A stretch of DNA of 64,000 nucleotides from Microthyrium microscopicum (taxonomy: Eukaryota; Ascomycota; Dothideomycetes; Microthyriales; Microthyriaceae). Positions 22,553 through 35,539 of the stretch are shown in pieces. The stretch is taken from assembly GCA_010405405.1 (NCBI GenBank), contig MU004234.1:1445563-1509562 (forward strand). The letters run 5' to 3'. Position 1 is the stretch's first letter; each line of letters starts with the position of its first letter. Position numbers and translations under genes: made by a program. The notes under the pieces are model-generated. The model was not told where the DNA came from and ran no database searches. It was given only the letters and a program-made list of their open reading frames with translations.

Positions 22553-25075
22553 TGAACGAATGATGATGAAAAGAAAATACCCAGATACCCTTAAAAGCAA
22601 CAATCATGGGACGGCGTTCATGGGTTTGCATTTATCCTGCATCACATACTGCTCGATGCGGTGCAGCAACAAGAGACAATTGTATGTCATATGCATTACA
22701 ACCACATCCGTGAGCTGGTTTGGTCGATTTGCTCGGTTTATCGAAATCTGCATCCAGCATGGATACTTTTCCATGCAACTTTACGCAGGATACATCACGT
22801 ATGGAATGGAGTTTCAATCATCATCTTTGGGACAAGGCATCATTCGTTGGAAGACATAGCTTCCACAACCAAGTGCTGGAGTGTGGAAGCACGGCATTGT
22901 TCATTCAAAAGCACATTTCGCATTTTCATCGCCATCTTCACCATCTTTCTCCCATATCACGGAGTACAAGAATAGTATCGTAAATAGACCAAAAAAAAGT
23001 CCAAACAATAATATTACTACAGCCATAATTCTTCCATCCTTCATCAATTGCGCGTCTTCCAAAGCAAAAACCCTTTCCAACCCCTCACACATGAAACCTG
23101 CCTCGTCTTGCTTATCACGACCATCTTTACCATATACGGCAAGTATCTACACACTGCTGCAATTTAAAAACCTGCCATCCGTGATTCATCACCAGGATCT
23201 TCAATTTGCTAACAAATGAAGAGCACTCTTGAAGACTCGTGCGACGACAATTCCACCATTCCCCGAGGATTGATCCACGGCACCAAACTCCTGCTGTCGT
23301 TCGCTGTCGCGGACGCCTTGCTCAGGGTTCACTCAGGGTCCACTAGTTGGTGTTTACGCTACTATTTGTCTCTGTTGACCGAAAATTGGCTGAAATACAA
23401 GAATCATAGGCAGTCTTTATGGGCGGTTGGTGATGCTAAGAATCAGCGACTAGAGTTTCGCTGATCAACGTTGCCACGACCAGCTTGTGAGCTCTTGAAA
23501 GTCTGCTGATATCCAATCGCGATGGACTGCGTACTCTTTCATACCTCGTACCAGAATCCCATACAAAATCCCATACTTAGAAAACTCGCACTGCCTCTCC
23601 ATGAGGCCATAAAGTCCACGATACCCCATTTTGCCCTTCAGCAATGACGTATCCCAAGTTAACCACTCAAAACCTTACGACTCCCGAGACCGAACACACC
23701 CAGGGCCCAGCGAGTAATCCGCGCCATGCATTCCCCTGCATAGAATATCGCGAGCTTTGGAAGCATTCGTATTTCAGCTATCGCAGCCCAAACCAATCTA
23801 AGTATCCTGCTCATGTCCTGAACTGAACTGCCCAGTAGTGTGTCGGTCCCACTGCTCGCGGGACCCTGCGGCTGTCACAGTGGAGATTTAAACCCACTTT
23901 CTCCTTAATCTAATCTGCGTTTGCAGATAGGTGGACTTTGGTCCTGGCGGTCAACTGGTGGAAAGGAAATCGGGCCGTTGAGCCTGTGGTTGAAAATTTG
24001 GGTGACGTCATGCGTGGTTGGTTGAAGTTTTGCTAGGGCAGGGATTGGGCTTGGTGGGGCGGACGGGCAAGGCTGAGAGTTCAAGGGGACGAAGGGAGGG
24101 CGTGGGTTAGAGTATGGGAGGTTTGATTGTTGGAGGAGAATGAAGAGGTTTGTAGATACGATGGCTGTTGGGCGATTTGATTCCTTGTCTGCGGTAGTGA
24201 TGGGATGGGAAATTTTGTGGTCCTTTGCCTGGACGTTGTATAAGGCTGAAATTCGGGAGTATCAGGCTGAGCTGTGATATAGACGGAATCATCGCTCTTC
24301 GGACTTGAAACCGATTTAACTTCGTAACAAAACATGCTCGATGAACTCTTGTTTGTAATAAAATTGCCTCTTCTAGCTTGGATGCTTGTACGTTAATTAA
24401 ATGCACAGTAGGCATGTTGCGACTTCAGGTCAAATTTGCAACCGTCAAGTCCATATTTCTACCACCAACTATGCCTATACTATTCTCTGATAGCACTTAG
24501 TAGTCGCCTACTCTCGACAAGTCGTGTTGATATTTGATGAACGTCCTTGGAGAACATAAGCGCCAGACGCAAAGAATTGGCGGACAGGCGGCTAAAAAGG
24601 GAAGGCACGATCAAGATGTCTACTCCAGACAAGCAGGCACAACACATTGTCCCGCCACAGTGCAGTCGGAAGCTACGATCGTGCCTTCACTTGGAAGGAG
24701 CGACCTCAATAATAGGCAGACCCCGCGAGGGCTTCATACCTCGTGAGTTTTGATATCACCCACTTACCGCCCACAACTCGATTACTTCTTCCTTTCAGAA
24801 TTCCTCAAGCTTCGAAAATACAACTCACCCTCGTCTTTTGAGAAGCTTCCGCCTCAAATTACTCAGAGATTGAGAGCGCACAGACTCTCGAGGGGCATAA
24901 ACCCTTTTCTACTGTTGGCAATTCTGAATCTCTTCGATTCATCACTCTTCCTCCTGTGCGAATTTTGTACAATCTTGGACGGCTCAATTCTCCAGCAACG
25001 CCAATTCAATACCTTGCTTCAACTCTACACCCAAGTAAACGAAAGAGTACATCTCGTCAACAATTGGCACTCATC
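22553..25075. other. Intergenic, 2.5 kb, no gene seen
   Basis: Short frames only. The last 300 bp are a C/T-rich leader for the gene at 25076. Confidence 0.45.
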
Positions 25076-28012
25076 ATGCCTAAACCAACTACCCCTCCAG
25101 AGACTCGGGAGGATATCTTCAAGTCTATTCTCAAGTAAGTTGCCATCTGACCGAGTCATGATTTGTTTGCTTACCATCTTAGACCTGTCATCATCAGCCA
25201 TAACGACGGCATCATTGCAGTAGGTCGTGTTATTGCTCCACACCATTATGCCAAATGGGAAGTTGGCTCAATTATTCGCTATTCAGCCTTCAACCGCACT
25301 TTCTCTGTCTATAAGGAGCCAGCGAAAAATGACACCTGTGGCTGGGATGATCACTGCTGGGCTTCAGTGCAGGACTTGATATTGACCCGAAGCATTGAGT
25401 GGGCCGATGGATGCGCTCCTGAAGACGCACTCCACCAGTTCTCTCACGCATCTCAGTCGGAAGCTCCAAGCGAGATCTCTCTAAACAGCATCATGACCAC
25501 TTTGTGGAACCCTTGGATGGAATTACAGTACAACCAGCTGAAATATGGCAACTGCCATATTCCGAGCCAGTACACGATGCGCCGCATTCAGGCTGCGGAC
25601 GCACCGACACAAGTCTCGCATGCGAACGATTCATTTGATGAATGGGGTTGTGGCACGGAGAGAGGATGGCCTGATCCCTCCCGCGAAGAACCGATCATCA
25701 ACCTTTTTGACCATGGCCAACACTGGAATGACCACTTTGCTGTCAAGAGTACGACCAAGGATGAATCTGAAGACGGCAGCGATTCGGTATGTGGAGACAA
25801 CTATCATTCCAAGGTAGAGGCACAAAAGACAAAGACCGCAAAACTTCAGAAGGATGCATGCTTGGAAAACTGCTGGAGTTTCACAGCTACGGATGTTTCT
25901 GATTCCGAGTCTGACGACGATGATGGTTCTGAATCAGAGGACTCCGTTTCTGTAGCCTCCACCAACAAGGCTACCGCAGAGTCTCCAACCAAGGTCAAGG
26001 GGGTTTCCAAGCCGGGAAAGGTGCAACCATTTGCATATGAGCAGTATAAGCGCAAATCCGCTCAAGATTCAGACAAGGAAAAGACCCTGTGCAAGAACTT
26101 TGTGGAGCAAATGCAGGAGATGTATGAGCAAGAGATGGTTAGTGAGCAGTACCTATCACAGATACCCAAGATCTCACCTGCCTCCCAGACCAGGGAAAAG
26201 TCTAAAGCTCAGCCCAACATCGAATCTCGCTTGGCTGAGATGGAACAGCTACTTACACAGTCCAAAGAGTCTTCACAGAAGGTGCTTGACACTATACAAG
26301 AAATTTCTGAGCGATCAAAGGGACAGTCAACCCAACCATCTCAATTCATGCACCAGATACACACTTCACACAACGGTATGCCAACATCTCAGACCACGAT
26401 GGCAGGCCTTCCAGGTGTTTCTAGTCGTACTGTTTTCTCTGGCAATCCTGTCTTTCCAAGCCCTCCTGGCTTTTCTTCTAGTTTTCCTGGCTTTCCTCCT
26501 AACTTTCCTGGCTTCCCTCCTAGTCTTCCTGGCTTTGGTGGCTTTTCTGGCATGATGAATCCTCCTGTAGTTCCGAACGGAGCAGGCGGTCCACTTGCTA
26601 ATTCAACATGGTCATCCAGTGCTCCAATTGACGTACCACTCGCCATACCAAGTCCCGAGAATCATTTTCGAGATGTGCAGACCACGGTTCTACAGGGCCG
26701 CTTGCGCGAGATGAAATCTCGATTGGAACAAGCCCAGAAAGAACTCGAAGCGAGCAAAGCAGTTGCAAAGAATCTCGAAGACTCTCGCGCCGCCGATGAA
26801 CGCATCTCTCCTAGCCGGGGTGGCAAAGGTAACCTATGCGTACACGGTTTCAGCATACCGGACTGTTGTGATCCTGATGAGTCCGGCATCCTTACTCCAG
26901 AGTCGGAGAGTTCAGTCAACGATTCTGATGCTATTGAGGCCCTCAATCGGTCTCTTATTGACCAAATGCCTCCTACAGCACCTGCGCAGTCGAAGGGAAA
27001 GGAAAAGGTGGATCCAAAGGTGAGTTTCTCGTTCAAATTACTTCATTCGTATTGCTACGCGATATAGTGGCGCGCTTGTCTATCACGATTCACGGGACGT
27101 TCTAGGATCGTCCCAAAAATTGCGATTGATTTGCTGAATTCAATCCATTGAGACTTGCCATTGCCATGTTGATGTTTTGCTGTTTTCTGCGACACACCAT
27201 TTGCTAACTTCTTCCAGGTCGGTATTCACGCAGATAAAGCTGCTTGGGATATTTGTGAGCTCAAGAACCTTGCATCTTCAGTTGGTCTCAAGACTTTTGG
27301 GGACGAACGAAATGCTATCCTTCAGGATCGTCTCGCGAAACTCAAGAAAGAACCAGTCCCAACTGTCGTTGTCTCTAAAACCGAACCTAAGCCACAGAAA
27401 TCCATGCCAAAAAACAGAGAGGGTGATGATACTACCGTTCGCCTCCGAGCTCTTGCTGTTGCTGTGGATGAACACTTCAAATCCTTTCAATCCAACCTTG
27501 AGAAAGCTACTTATGATACGTTAGTTTCTGCAAAAAACGAGCTGAGTCATGGTATGAATCTGCTTTATAGGGACTTGAGGGACATTGAAGCGTACTTTGG
27601 GCACTGTACGCCGTGGGATGTCGAAAACTATATTTGGCAGATTCGTCAGCATTGTGATGCAATCCACAAGCTGATGTTTGGACCAAATCGAACAACGGAA
27701 CTGTTTTCAAAGCGACTAGAGCAACATCTCATCGATTACAATGTGATAGAGCAGCTTTGCTATGATATCAAGGCGCTGTGCGAGACTCTCGAGTGGCCTT
27801 CAAAGCATGTTGAGGCTGCTTCCAAGAATAACGGCAAGCCCAAGGCTCATCTGCAAATGCCTCATTCCCATGCGACTTCCGATTCGCCGGAATTTCCACT
27901 TCAGAAGTACACTTCGGATGCGAGTAAGCGCAATGTTCCTGCACTTCTCGAATTCGAATCCCGTTGGGCTAGACCTCAATATGGAGGCAGATATGCCCCC
28001 GCCGTCCGCTAG
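25076..28012 (+). CDS. Large fungal protein of unknown function with acidic, coiled-coil and Pro-Gly-Phe repeat regions
   Basis: Three exons, 25076-25134, 25183-27019 and 27218-28012, give 896 residues with frame kept at both splices (GTAAGT and GTGAGT donors). The N-terminal ~180 residues look globular (KWEVGSIIRYSAFNRTFSVY, GWDDHCWASVQD), with several Trp and Cys. An acidic Ser/Asp/Glu stretch follows at about 245-270, then two predicted coiled coils around 355-390 and 525-560. Between them lies a Phe/Pro/Gly repeat, FPGFPP and variants (about 440-480). A CxHGFSIPDCC-like patch lies near 580. The C-terminal ~265 residues are mostly helical (AVDEHFKSFQSNLEKATYD). No family recognised; not transposon-like. 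Likely a scaffold or regulatory protein, by composition only. Confidence 0.7.
26461..26552 (+). repeat. In-frame short tandem repeat coding Phe-Pro-Gly-Phe-Pro-Pro
   Basis: About four imperfect 24-nt units based on CTTTCCTGGCTTTCCTCC inside the gene at 25076. The repeat alters length in whole codons, so unit gain or loss would keep the frame. Confidence 0.7.
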
Positions 28013-28799
28013 ACATAAGATTGATAACTCATCGAAAGACACCGAACAGAAGCACGCCTCGGTTGAGAGTGATAACGAGCTCGATCCACCTCCTGTATGC
28101 CGTTCTGCTCCTCGATCTGGAGGCAATATGGTGTGACCAGGCGCAGCGACCGACTACATTCATTGGTAGATGGCTTTGTTCAATCCGCTTTCACTGGCAG
28201 CATTATGCTTTGCTTCAACAAAGATTGCTACCAATGACTATCATGTTGAGCAATTGTATCATGCTGACCTTTTCGCGATTGCGGGTAGGCTTTTTGGACT
28301 TGAAGCTGGCAGTTCTTTCGCCTAGCTCAAACTCAACTTGCCGGTTTAATGCTTTCAGCACTGATAAGAACTTGACAGTGAAAATACGGATCCGGGATTA
28401 TGAACAGGTTCGAACACTCATATTGTAGAGTTCCCCAAACTGCTCGGTATCCTCCCATCTATCTTGTGCTTCTTACCATTATACCCGTCTTTCCTTGCTT
28501 TTCCACCTATTTCCCATCAGATTGCTTTTCCCATGGTTTCAATACCCACTCTGTACATCCCTTGCTCTTGATACATTGCGAGTTCTCACTCTGCCCAATT
28601 GTTCTCAATCCGATCGAAGAAACTAGTTGGAATCTGCATCATCAGTTTCCTCATTTCACCACATCCATCAAAATTCGGTTGCTCCACACACCACCAAAAC
28701 CGACTGTTCCACACTATATAGATAGAAACGGACGGATGGGTATATAATCTGAATTCAATCCTCTATACACAATTCTTCTCCGTGCCTACTTACACATCA
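28013..28799. other. Intergenic between convergent genes, no gene seen
   Basis: 3' regions of the gene ending at 28012 (+) and the one ending at 28800 (-). C/T-rich in 28450-28720 but without a supported gene. Confidence 0.5.
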
Positions 28800-30792
28800 C
28801 TAACTCTGCGCCGTGGGATTAATCGCAACCTTCTCCCTGACAGGTAACGGATCACTCTCCAAATCCTGTTCCGCCTGTGCTGCCGGCGGTAATGATATCT
28901 CATCTGCATCTGCGACTGCACCTAGACCACCACTGCCCACACTCGTCGATACCATTGCGCCTTTGCCAACAATCGGAGTTTCGCTAGCTCCCTGACTCGA
29001 ACCCTGACTCGCTCCGCTCGCGCTCGGAGTTGCGCTGCCGCTGGTAATTTCATCGCCATTCGTAAAACTGCTCACACTAATTGATGGGACGGCGGAGAGA
29101 GGGATTATGTCGGGACTGTTGGGGACGATGTGTTCGGGGAGGGAGCGGATTTTTATGCGTTTGGCGAGATTGCTGTAGGAGGAAGGTATGATCTGGATAC
29201 ATTAGTGAAACTGCCAATCCGAGAGCGATGTTGACAATACCTCAATGATTTCGTTACGTGGAAAGTCAAGTTTGGGGATATCGGTGGCGTTGCAGGCCAT
29301 GAGGTAGCCGTATAGCACACGTAAGACAGATTCGTGGGCTATGATTAGGAGGTCGTTTTGTTCGCGTTCTAATTCGAGGATTATGGGCTCTAGACGAACT
29401 GCGAGATCGTGGTAGGACTAAGGGTTATTAGTATGCAACAAGGAATAAGAGTTGGAAAGAGACGTACTTCTGCGCGTGGGTACCGATGGTGGTAGGGATC
29501 TTGCGCGTGTTTCTTGACTTCCTCCGGGAATTTATCCAGGATGTCTTGTTCGCTCATCTTCTCCAAGTCTCCTGGATGTAGCTGGCTAAGCTGTGTGCGT
29601 TGTCGGACTCTGTAGCCCATATCAGCGAGGTCAAAAGCTGTTTCGACAGTCCGTTTTCTTGTCGACGTCCAGATAGTCAGAGGCTTGAGAGCGTTGTCCG
29701 GCCCACCTCTATCGATTATAGCTTGACGCTCCTTCTTCCGATGCTCGAAGAGTGTCTCGCTCATCTTTTTCGCATACTCCCTGCCCTCCTCACTCAAGTG
29801 CGCATCGGCCTTGTAACTCTCCTCTTCTGTCGTTGTGCCCGCTCTTGCAAAATACGTTTGCCGACTTTTGATATGGAGATTGAGCAGATAAAACACAATC
29901 CGTTGAGACAAGTAACCAAACTTGCAGTTATTCACGATAACCTGGTCTCCACCATTCACGATTTTCACCCAATGTAGGTCTTTCTCATGCATACTCTCAA
30001 AGTCTGGTATCCGCGCGTTGATGCGCGCTAAATAGTCGCGGACGGCATCCATATCATTCCATCCAATATAGTCAGGTGAAGAAATCTTAACAGATCGCAC
30101 ATTCTCTTCGATGATGCGCTGGTCGTCGCAGGAAGATTCAATGAAGAGAGTTTCGATCTTGTGTTTTGCAAATTCCTTTGCTATCGCTTGTCGTCCGCCG
30201 GCGCGTGGGTTCACCGCATCGTAGATGGCAACCTGTCCATTCTCATGTTCCAGAAAATTCAGAATATCCTCTCTACATTTCTTCAATATCTTGTTCCGCA
30301 GCAACACTGAGCTTGGACTGGCATTCACGAAGAAATAATCATCTGGCACATCCTTCCCCGGTCCAACTGTGCTTCTTCGGTAATCGCCCAAGTGAAATAC
30401 ATGAGTCTTTACTCCGAGCCAGCGTAGATAGCGCGCGACGGCAACAGAAATGTGGGTTTTGCCACGAGCAGGTAGACCGACGGTCGCGATGACGATGCGA
30501 CCTGAGTGGAAAAGACGTCCGGATTCGGTACTGTAGAGTTGGGCCGGGGCGAGTTCTTGGGTCTCGGGCATGTCATGGATGGCGTCGACGAAGACGCTGG
30601 ATCTTCGGCGGAAACGCGGAGAGTTGGCGTAGACTTCTGCTGTTCTGTGAGATCATGGTATTAGTATTTGATTGGAGTGAGCGGAACGACATGGTGGGAG
30701 ATATTTTATCAATTGCGACTCGCGAGGGACATTGCGCCCGCATATAGCGGTGACTTGATCCTCCAGAGTTCTACGTACAATAAGGTGTCCAT
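28800..30792 (-). CDS. 6-phosphofructo-2-kinase with a degenerate bisphosphatase active site
   Basis: Four exons (30792-30779, 30644-29468, 29417-29241, 29192-28800) give 586 residues. The enzyme makes fructose 2,6-bisphosphate from fructose 6-phosphate and ATP in the cytosol, the activator of phosphofructokinase and inhibitor of gluconeogenic FBPase. The kinase domain starts with a Walker A loop, GLPARGKT (residues 61-68), and keeps YDAVNPR and VKISSPDY. The phosphoglycerate-mutase-like second domain should begin R-H-G-E-S; here it reads RAGTT (272-276), with Ala273 (codon at 29842-29840) in place of the phospho-accepting His. The later Arg (TSTRKRTVETA) and His (IAHES) remain. So the protein is predicted to be kinase-only, as for yeast Pfk26, which also lacks that His. 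A Ser/Ala/Gly-rich tail of about 110 residues follows. The 14-nt first exon is inferred from splice signals and frame. Confidence 0.9.
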
Positions 30793-31486
30793 CTTGTCTA
30801 TGAAGTCCAGATCTCTGAGCTCTATGGCGGGGTTGAAAGCAGAAACGGTTATTGGGAGCGATTTATCGTTTATCGGGCAGCGCAAGTGACAAGAACAAGA
30901 GAGATCATTCAGCCTTTCACGACGTGGGGTGTTCTCAGAGCTGTTGCAGGGGCTCTGTAGCTACAAGTCGCGGCTGAAGTCGGAGAAAAGAAGCCGGGCG
31001 GCGGGCGTGAGGAACAAAGTTCACGATCTTGATGGACCCAAGACGGAGAGTCGGGAAATATCTCAAGGTTTAGAGGCAACTCTAGATACCGATTGCGGGC
31101 AGCAGACTAGACTAGCGGATGTCAGAGAGTGATGTAAGGCTCACAGGCTTCAGATCAAGACATGCAAATCGAAGAGTTGGGCGTGGGATAAGGAATAAGG
31201 GATACAGGACAGGTCAGGGATGTCATTTGGCAAAGCGATAAGGAGTTGCTCCGTAGCGGAAGATCATGTCTCTCCAGCAGCAAATAATTATTTGTTGGCA
31301 AGTAACTCGTTGGGTCCACAAATCGCTCTCGGCAGTTCAGGTCCAGAGTCCGAATGAACCGGTATTTCGGCATGTCCCGGTCGGCATTTCGGATGAGGCG
31401 TCACTTCAATATTTTTCTGGACATCCCACTTGGAAAAAAGTTGCGACAATTGACAAATTATCAATCTCCTGCAACTGACAAACAAA
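30793..31486. promoter_or_regulatory. Shared divergent promoter region, PFK2 gene (-) and MAK5-type helicase gene (+)
   Basis: 694 bp between head-to-head start codons. No clear TATA box; sequence near 31400-31486 is AT-rich just before the helicase ATG. Confidence 0.4.
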
Positions 31487-33710
31487 ATGGTAAAAGCGAA
31501 CAAGAGAAAGGCCCCAGGCTCGGCATCTGAATCAAACACCAAGGACGCGCTTCCTAGATTCGACCCAAAGGCACGCAAACGTCAGCGAGTCGCCCTTGAC
31601 GAGCTCGGCTGGCAGTCTGTCGAGATTCCAGACAACTTAGATGACTATGAAGGATTTTTTGGACTAGAAGAAGTAGATGATGTCGAAGTAATCAAAGCCT
31701 CCGGTCTTATCAGTTTTCATGCCAAAGGGAAAGATGGCGCGCCGCAGCCAGGAGCAGAGGATGTCGCTAAAGAAGGTGCCGAAGATGAAGACGAGTGGGA
31801 AGGATTTTCAGAAAGCGAAGCAGAGGAATCAAGTCAAGAAGAGGAGTTGGAGGAAGAGAAGAAGCCAAAACCTGCTCGAGTTCTGAAATCGAACAAGGTT
31901 GCCAAAGATAAAGAGCTTGGAGCACTATCATTCGAAGCCCTCGAGGATGAAGACACAGAAGAAGGTGTTGATGTTACTGAATGGCATTCATTGAATCTAT
32001 CATCCGGTATCCTCTCTTCATTGTCCAACTTGAAGTTCTCCAAACCCACGCCTATTCAAAAAGCTTCAATTACTGAAATCGTGGAAGGTCACGATGTTAT
32101 TGGCAAGGCTTCAACAGGCTCTGGAAAGACTTTGGCGTATGGCATACCAATCGTGGAAAAGGCTTTGCAAATGTCACAAACGCGGAAAGAAAAACCTGCA
32201 CTTGCCTTGATCATAGCTCCTACTAGAGAGTTGGCTCATCAAATCGGCGTACATGTAACAGCTCTATGCACCAAAGGCAACCTTGACGGCGTCGGCGTCG
32301 CTACAATTACTGGTGGACTGTCGATGCAAAAACAAGAAAGACTTCTTTCAACTTCTCAAATCATCATTGGAACACCCGGTAGATTATGGGAGGTCATGTC
32401 AACCAGCAAAGATGCCCTCCATCGACTAAAAGAAATCAAATTTCTCGTCCTAGACGAAGCAGATCGCCTCCTAAGTCAAGGTCATTTCCAAGAAGTCGAG
32501 GAGATTATCAATGCCCTGGACAAGTCAGACAACACCGATGAGAACGACGATGAACCACCAGCTCTTCGACCCCGTCAAACTCTAGTCTTTTCCGCAACCT
32601 TCCACAAAGGTCTTCAACAAAAACTAGGAGCCAAAAATCGCACAAACGGCGATCTTATGGACCAAAAGGAATCAATGTCCTACCTCATCAAAAAGCTTCG
32701 CTTCCGTCAGGAAAAGCCAAAATTCATTGACGTCAATCCTATATCTCAGATGGCCACCGGTATAAAAGAAGGCCTCGTGGAGTGCGGCGCCATGGAAAAG
32801 GTACATCCCATCCCACCTTCTCTACAGTCCCGCAGATATCCACGTACTAACAACGTCCCAGGATCTCTATCTCTACGCTATGCTCCTCCTTCACCCCCGC
32901 ACCCGCACCCTCGTCTTCACAAACTCCATCTCCGCTGTCCGCCGTCTAACACCCTACCTCCAAAACCTTGGCCTCCCTGTGGCAGCCCTGCACTCCTCCA
33001 TGGCCCAAAAAGCTCGCCTCCGCGCCGTAGAACGCTTCACCAAAGCCGACAACTCTATCCTCATTTCTACCGATGTTGCTGCCCGCGGACTTGATATCCC
33101 TGGCGTCCAACTCATCATTCACTACCATTTACCTCGCGCTGCGGATATGTATGTACATAGATCAGGCCGTACTGCAAGAGCAGAAAGGAAAGGCGCAAGC
33201 GTAATCTTATGCGCGCCGGAAGAAGTCGCCGGCGTACGGAGATTGATCGCGCGCGTACATGCAACCAGTGGCGGCACTCACGGCAAAGCTATCGCAACAC
33301 TTGACGTAGACCGCCGTGTCGTCGCACGTCTCAAGCCGCGCGCGACATTAGCCAAACAGATTGCAGATGTTGGCGTGGCCAAAGTCAAGGGACGCAGCGA
33401 TGACAAGTTCTTTCGCGAGGCAGCTGAAGAGCTAGGCGTGGAATATGATTCTGAAGCTATGGAAAATGGAAGCGGGAGACAAGGCAGAGGCAATATGCGG
33501 AAGAAGAAGGAGCGAGAGAATCGGGAGGTCAGTAAAGACCAGATGGCGGCTTGGCGGGCGGAATTGAATGGGCTTTTGGGGCAGAGGGTTAACCTGGGGA
33601 TAAGCGAGAGATACATCGCGCAGGGAGTTGTGGATGTTGAGGCATTGTTGAAAGGGGAGAAGGGGGATTTCTTGGGGAGTGTTAAGGGGCTCGATCTTGA
33701 GAATCTGTAG
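31487..33710 (+). CDS. mak5: ATP-dependent DEAD-box RNA helicase, MAK5/DDX24 type
   Basis: Two exons, 31487-32800 and 32862-33710 (61-nt intron, branch GTACTAAC), give 720 residues. All helicase motifs are present: Q motif (FSKPTPIQ), I (ASTGSGKT), Ia (PTRELAHQI), GG (TGGLS), Ib (GTPGRL), II (DEAD), III (SAT), IV (LVFTNSI), V (STDVAARGLD) and VI (HRSGRTAR). The Lys/Arg-rich N-terminus, the DDYEGFFGLEE patch before an acidic stretch (about 90-140) and the insertion between motifs III and IV match MAK5, a nucleolar helicase for 60S ribosomal subunit biogenesis. The C-terminal extension has a basic patch and helical tail. The splice lies between the two RecA lobes. Its promoter is shared with the PFK2 gene. 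Confidence 0.95.
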
Positions 33711-34426
33711 GACAGATCAAAGGGGGAATCAAGAGGACAGGAAGCGGATTTGGTGAGTTCTATCGATGACCTTGGGTAGATAACGTCACGCATAGGGATT
33801 TTTGCCAATAGTGATACACTGGCAATACTGCCATGTGGTTTGCGAAAAGTGCTGTACACCTTCCTCCACCACTGCACATCTTGATATAACTTGCCAGATT
33901 ATCAGAACTCCGCCAATTACGCGAAGAATAGCCTATAGTGAGACAGGAATTCGACATACCCGAGTTAGCGGTCTAACTACCAGATTTTCTGGGCTATTCA
34001 AGGTGTGATTGGTTTAACTTTTTGTGAAATCTTGCAAGCTTATACCTGCAGTGGTCGAGGATTGTGTACAACACTTTTCGCAAATCAGTGTATCCTTATT
34101 GGCAAACACATGTATCCCTATGCTTGACGTTATGTTATGTTACGGAATCAAGGACAGTCTGGCTCGGAAATGCCATTTATTGGATAAGTCGGATCTCAAA
34201 ACTCCGTCCTTCAGAAGGAGGAGCGTTCTAGAGTGCAACAGGAAGGAGATTTATGTCTGGCAAGCGGTTTCTCTGCAAAGAACTGCGGAGTCAGGCACAA
34301 CGAGTGCAACTATAAGGTACCATCAATAGACTAGCTTACCGGATCTGACCTTCAACTTCCAGACATCGAAATCGACTATCAAGTAAACACATGACCTGAG
34401 ATCAGGCACCGACACACCTAATAAAC
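33711..34426. other. Intergenic, no gene seen
   Basis: 3' region of the helicase gene and promoter of the metallophosphoesterase gene. No supported frame. Confidence 0.5.
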
Positions 34427-35539
34427 ATGCTCAAGCCAGCCCAGATCGTCCGTGGATTTCCTTTCGCGATCTGCTGTCAAATGCCCAAGACAACCAGTAT
34501 GTCTAGCCCAGACGCCCATTCTCGAGGCATCAAACGCTCACGATCACACAACAAATCGCCACTTCCCAAGACCAATCGCCCGGATCTCAAACATCGAGTG
34601 AAATTCTTCATCATATCCGATACCCACGATCTCCTCCCTACCACCGATCCCACCAGCGCCTTCCGTCCGCCTCCATACGATACTGATGTGATACTCCACT
34701 GCGGCGACCTCACTGAGGATGGAATGCCGCTCAGCATATCCGCCGGCCTGAAGATGCTCGGCGGCCTCCCCGGCGAACTCAAACTCCTCATCGCGGGCAA
34801 CCATGAAATTTCGCTGGACAAGGAGTACTGGCTAACCCAAACTGACTCGGTGAGCGGTCACGAAAGGGCGATAGCCATGGTGCACAACGCGGCGATAGAG
34901 CACGGAGTGACGTACTTGACTGAGGGAATGCATACATTCACGCTGAAAAGTGGCGCCGCGTTCAGTGTATATGCGACACCGTACACCCCCAAATTTGGAG
35001 AATCGGCATTCCAATATGAGTCGAACGAAGATCGATTTAATGTCACCTCGCCATCTTGGGCGGTGAATGTATCTACGCCGGCTAGTCGTGTACCCGCTGG
35101 TGTGGATATCATGATGAGCCATGGACCTGCGAAATATATCCTTGACAACAATACGGGAACAGAGCATGGGAGTAGTGCTGGTTGTCCGCACTTGAGGCGG
35201 GCGTTGGTAAGGGCGAAGCCGAAGTTATTCTGCTTTGGTCATGTCCACAAGGGCTGGGGCGCGCAGAGGCTTGAGTATCCGAAAATTGGGACTACGAAAG
35301 CCGGGGAAGATGGTACGGGGCTTCAGGATGAGGAGGATGGATTGGTGGTATATCCGAAGGAATGGGTGGGCGGTGCGAATCAGTTGCGGAGACAGGGCTT
35401 TGCACGGATCAGTGAGAATGCGGAACAGCAGGTGAGGGATGGAGATTTTGGATTGGCGCTTAATGCCGCTGTGAAATCAGTTGATGATGCTGGGCCGAAT
35501 CCAGGGTGGTTGGTTGAGCTGGAGCTGGAGAGTAGATGA
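34427..35539 (+). CDS. Calcineurin-like metallophosphoesterase (MPPED/UPF0046-like)
   Basis: A single exon of 370 residues. The metal-binding blocks are all visible: ISDTHD (about 63-68), HCGDLT (92-97), GNHE (125-128), SHGP and a C-terminal GHVH. The order and spacing match class III metallophosphoesterases; the short GD-less variant HCGDLT and the LPGELKLLIAGNHE stretch resemble the MPPED1/2 and fungal UPF0046 group. These use two metal ions to cut phosphomonoesters or cyclic nucleotides; substrate here is unknown. The first ~55 residues are poorly structured, and Met19 (34481) or Met25 (34499) could be the real start. No signal peptide is evident, so probably cytosolic. The 3' end faces the SSN3 gene across 132 bp. 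Confidence 0.85.
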   Translation: MLKPAQIVRGFPFAICCQMPKTTSMSSPDAHSRGIKRSRSHNKSPLPKTNRPDLKHRVKFFIISDTHDLLPTTDPTSAFRPPPYDTDVILHCGDLTEDGMPLSISAGLKMLGGLPGELKLLIAGNHEISLDKEYWLTQTDSVSGHERAIAMVHNAAIEHGVTYLTEGMHTFTLKSGAAFSVYATPYTPKFGESAFQYESNEDRFNVTSPSWAVNVSTPASRVPAGVDIMMSHGPAKYILDNNTGTEHGSSAGCPHLRRALVRAKPKLFCFGHVHKGWGAQRLEYPKIGTTKAGEDGTGLQDEEDGLVVYPKEWVGGANQLRRQGFARISENAEQQVRDGDFGLALNAAVKSVDDAGPNPGWLVELELESR

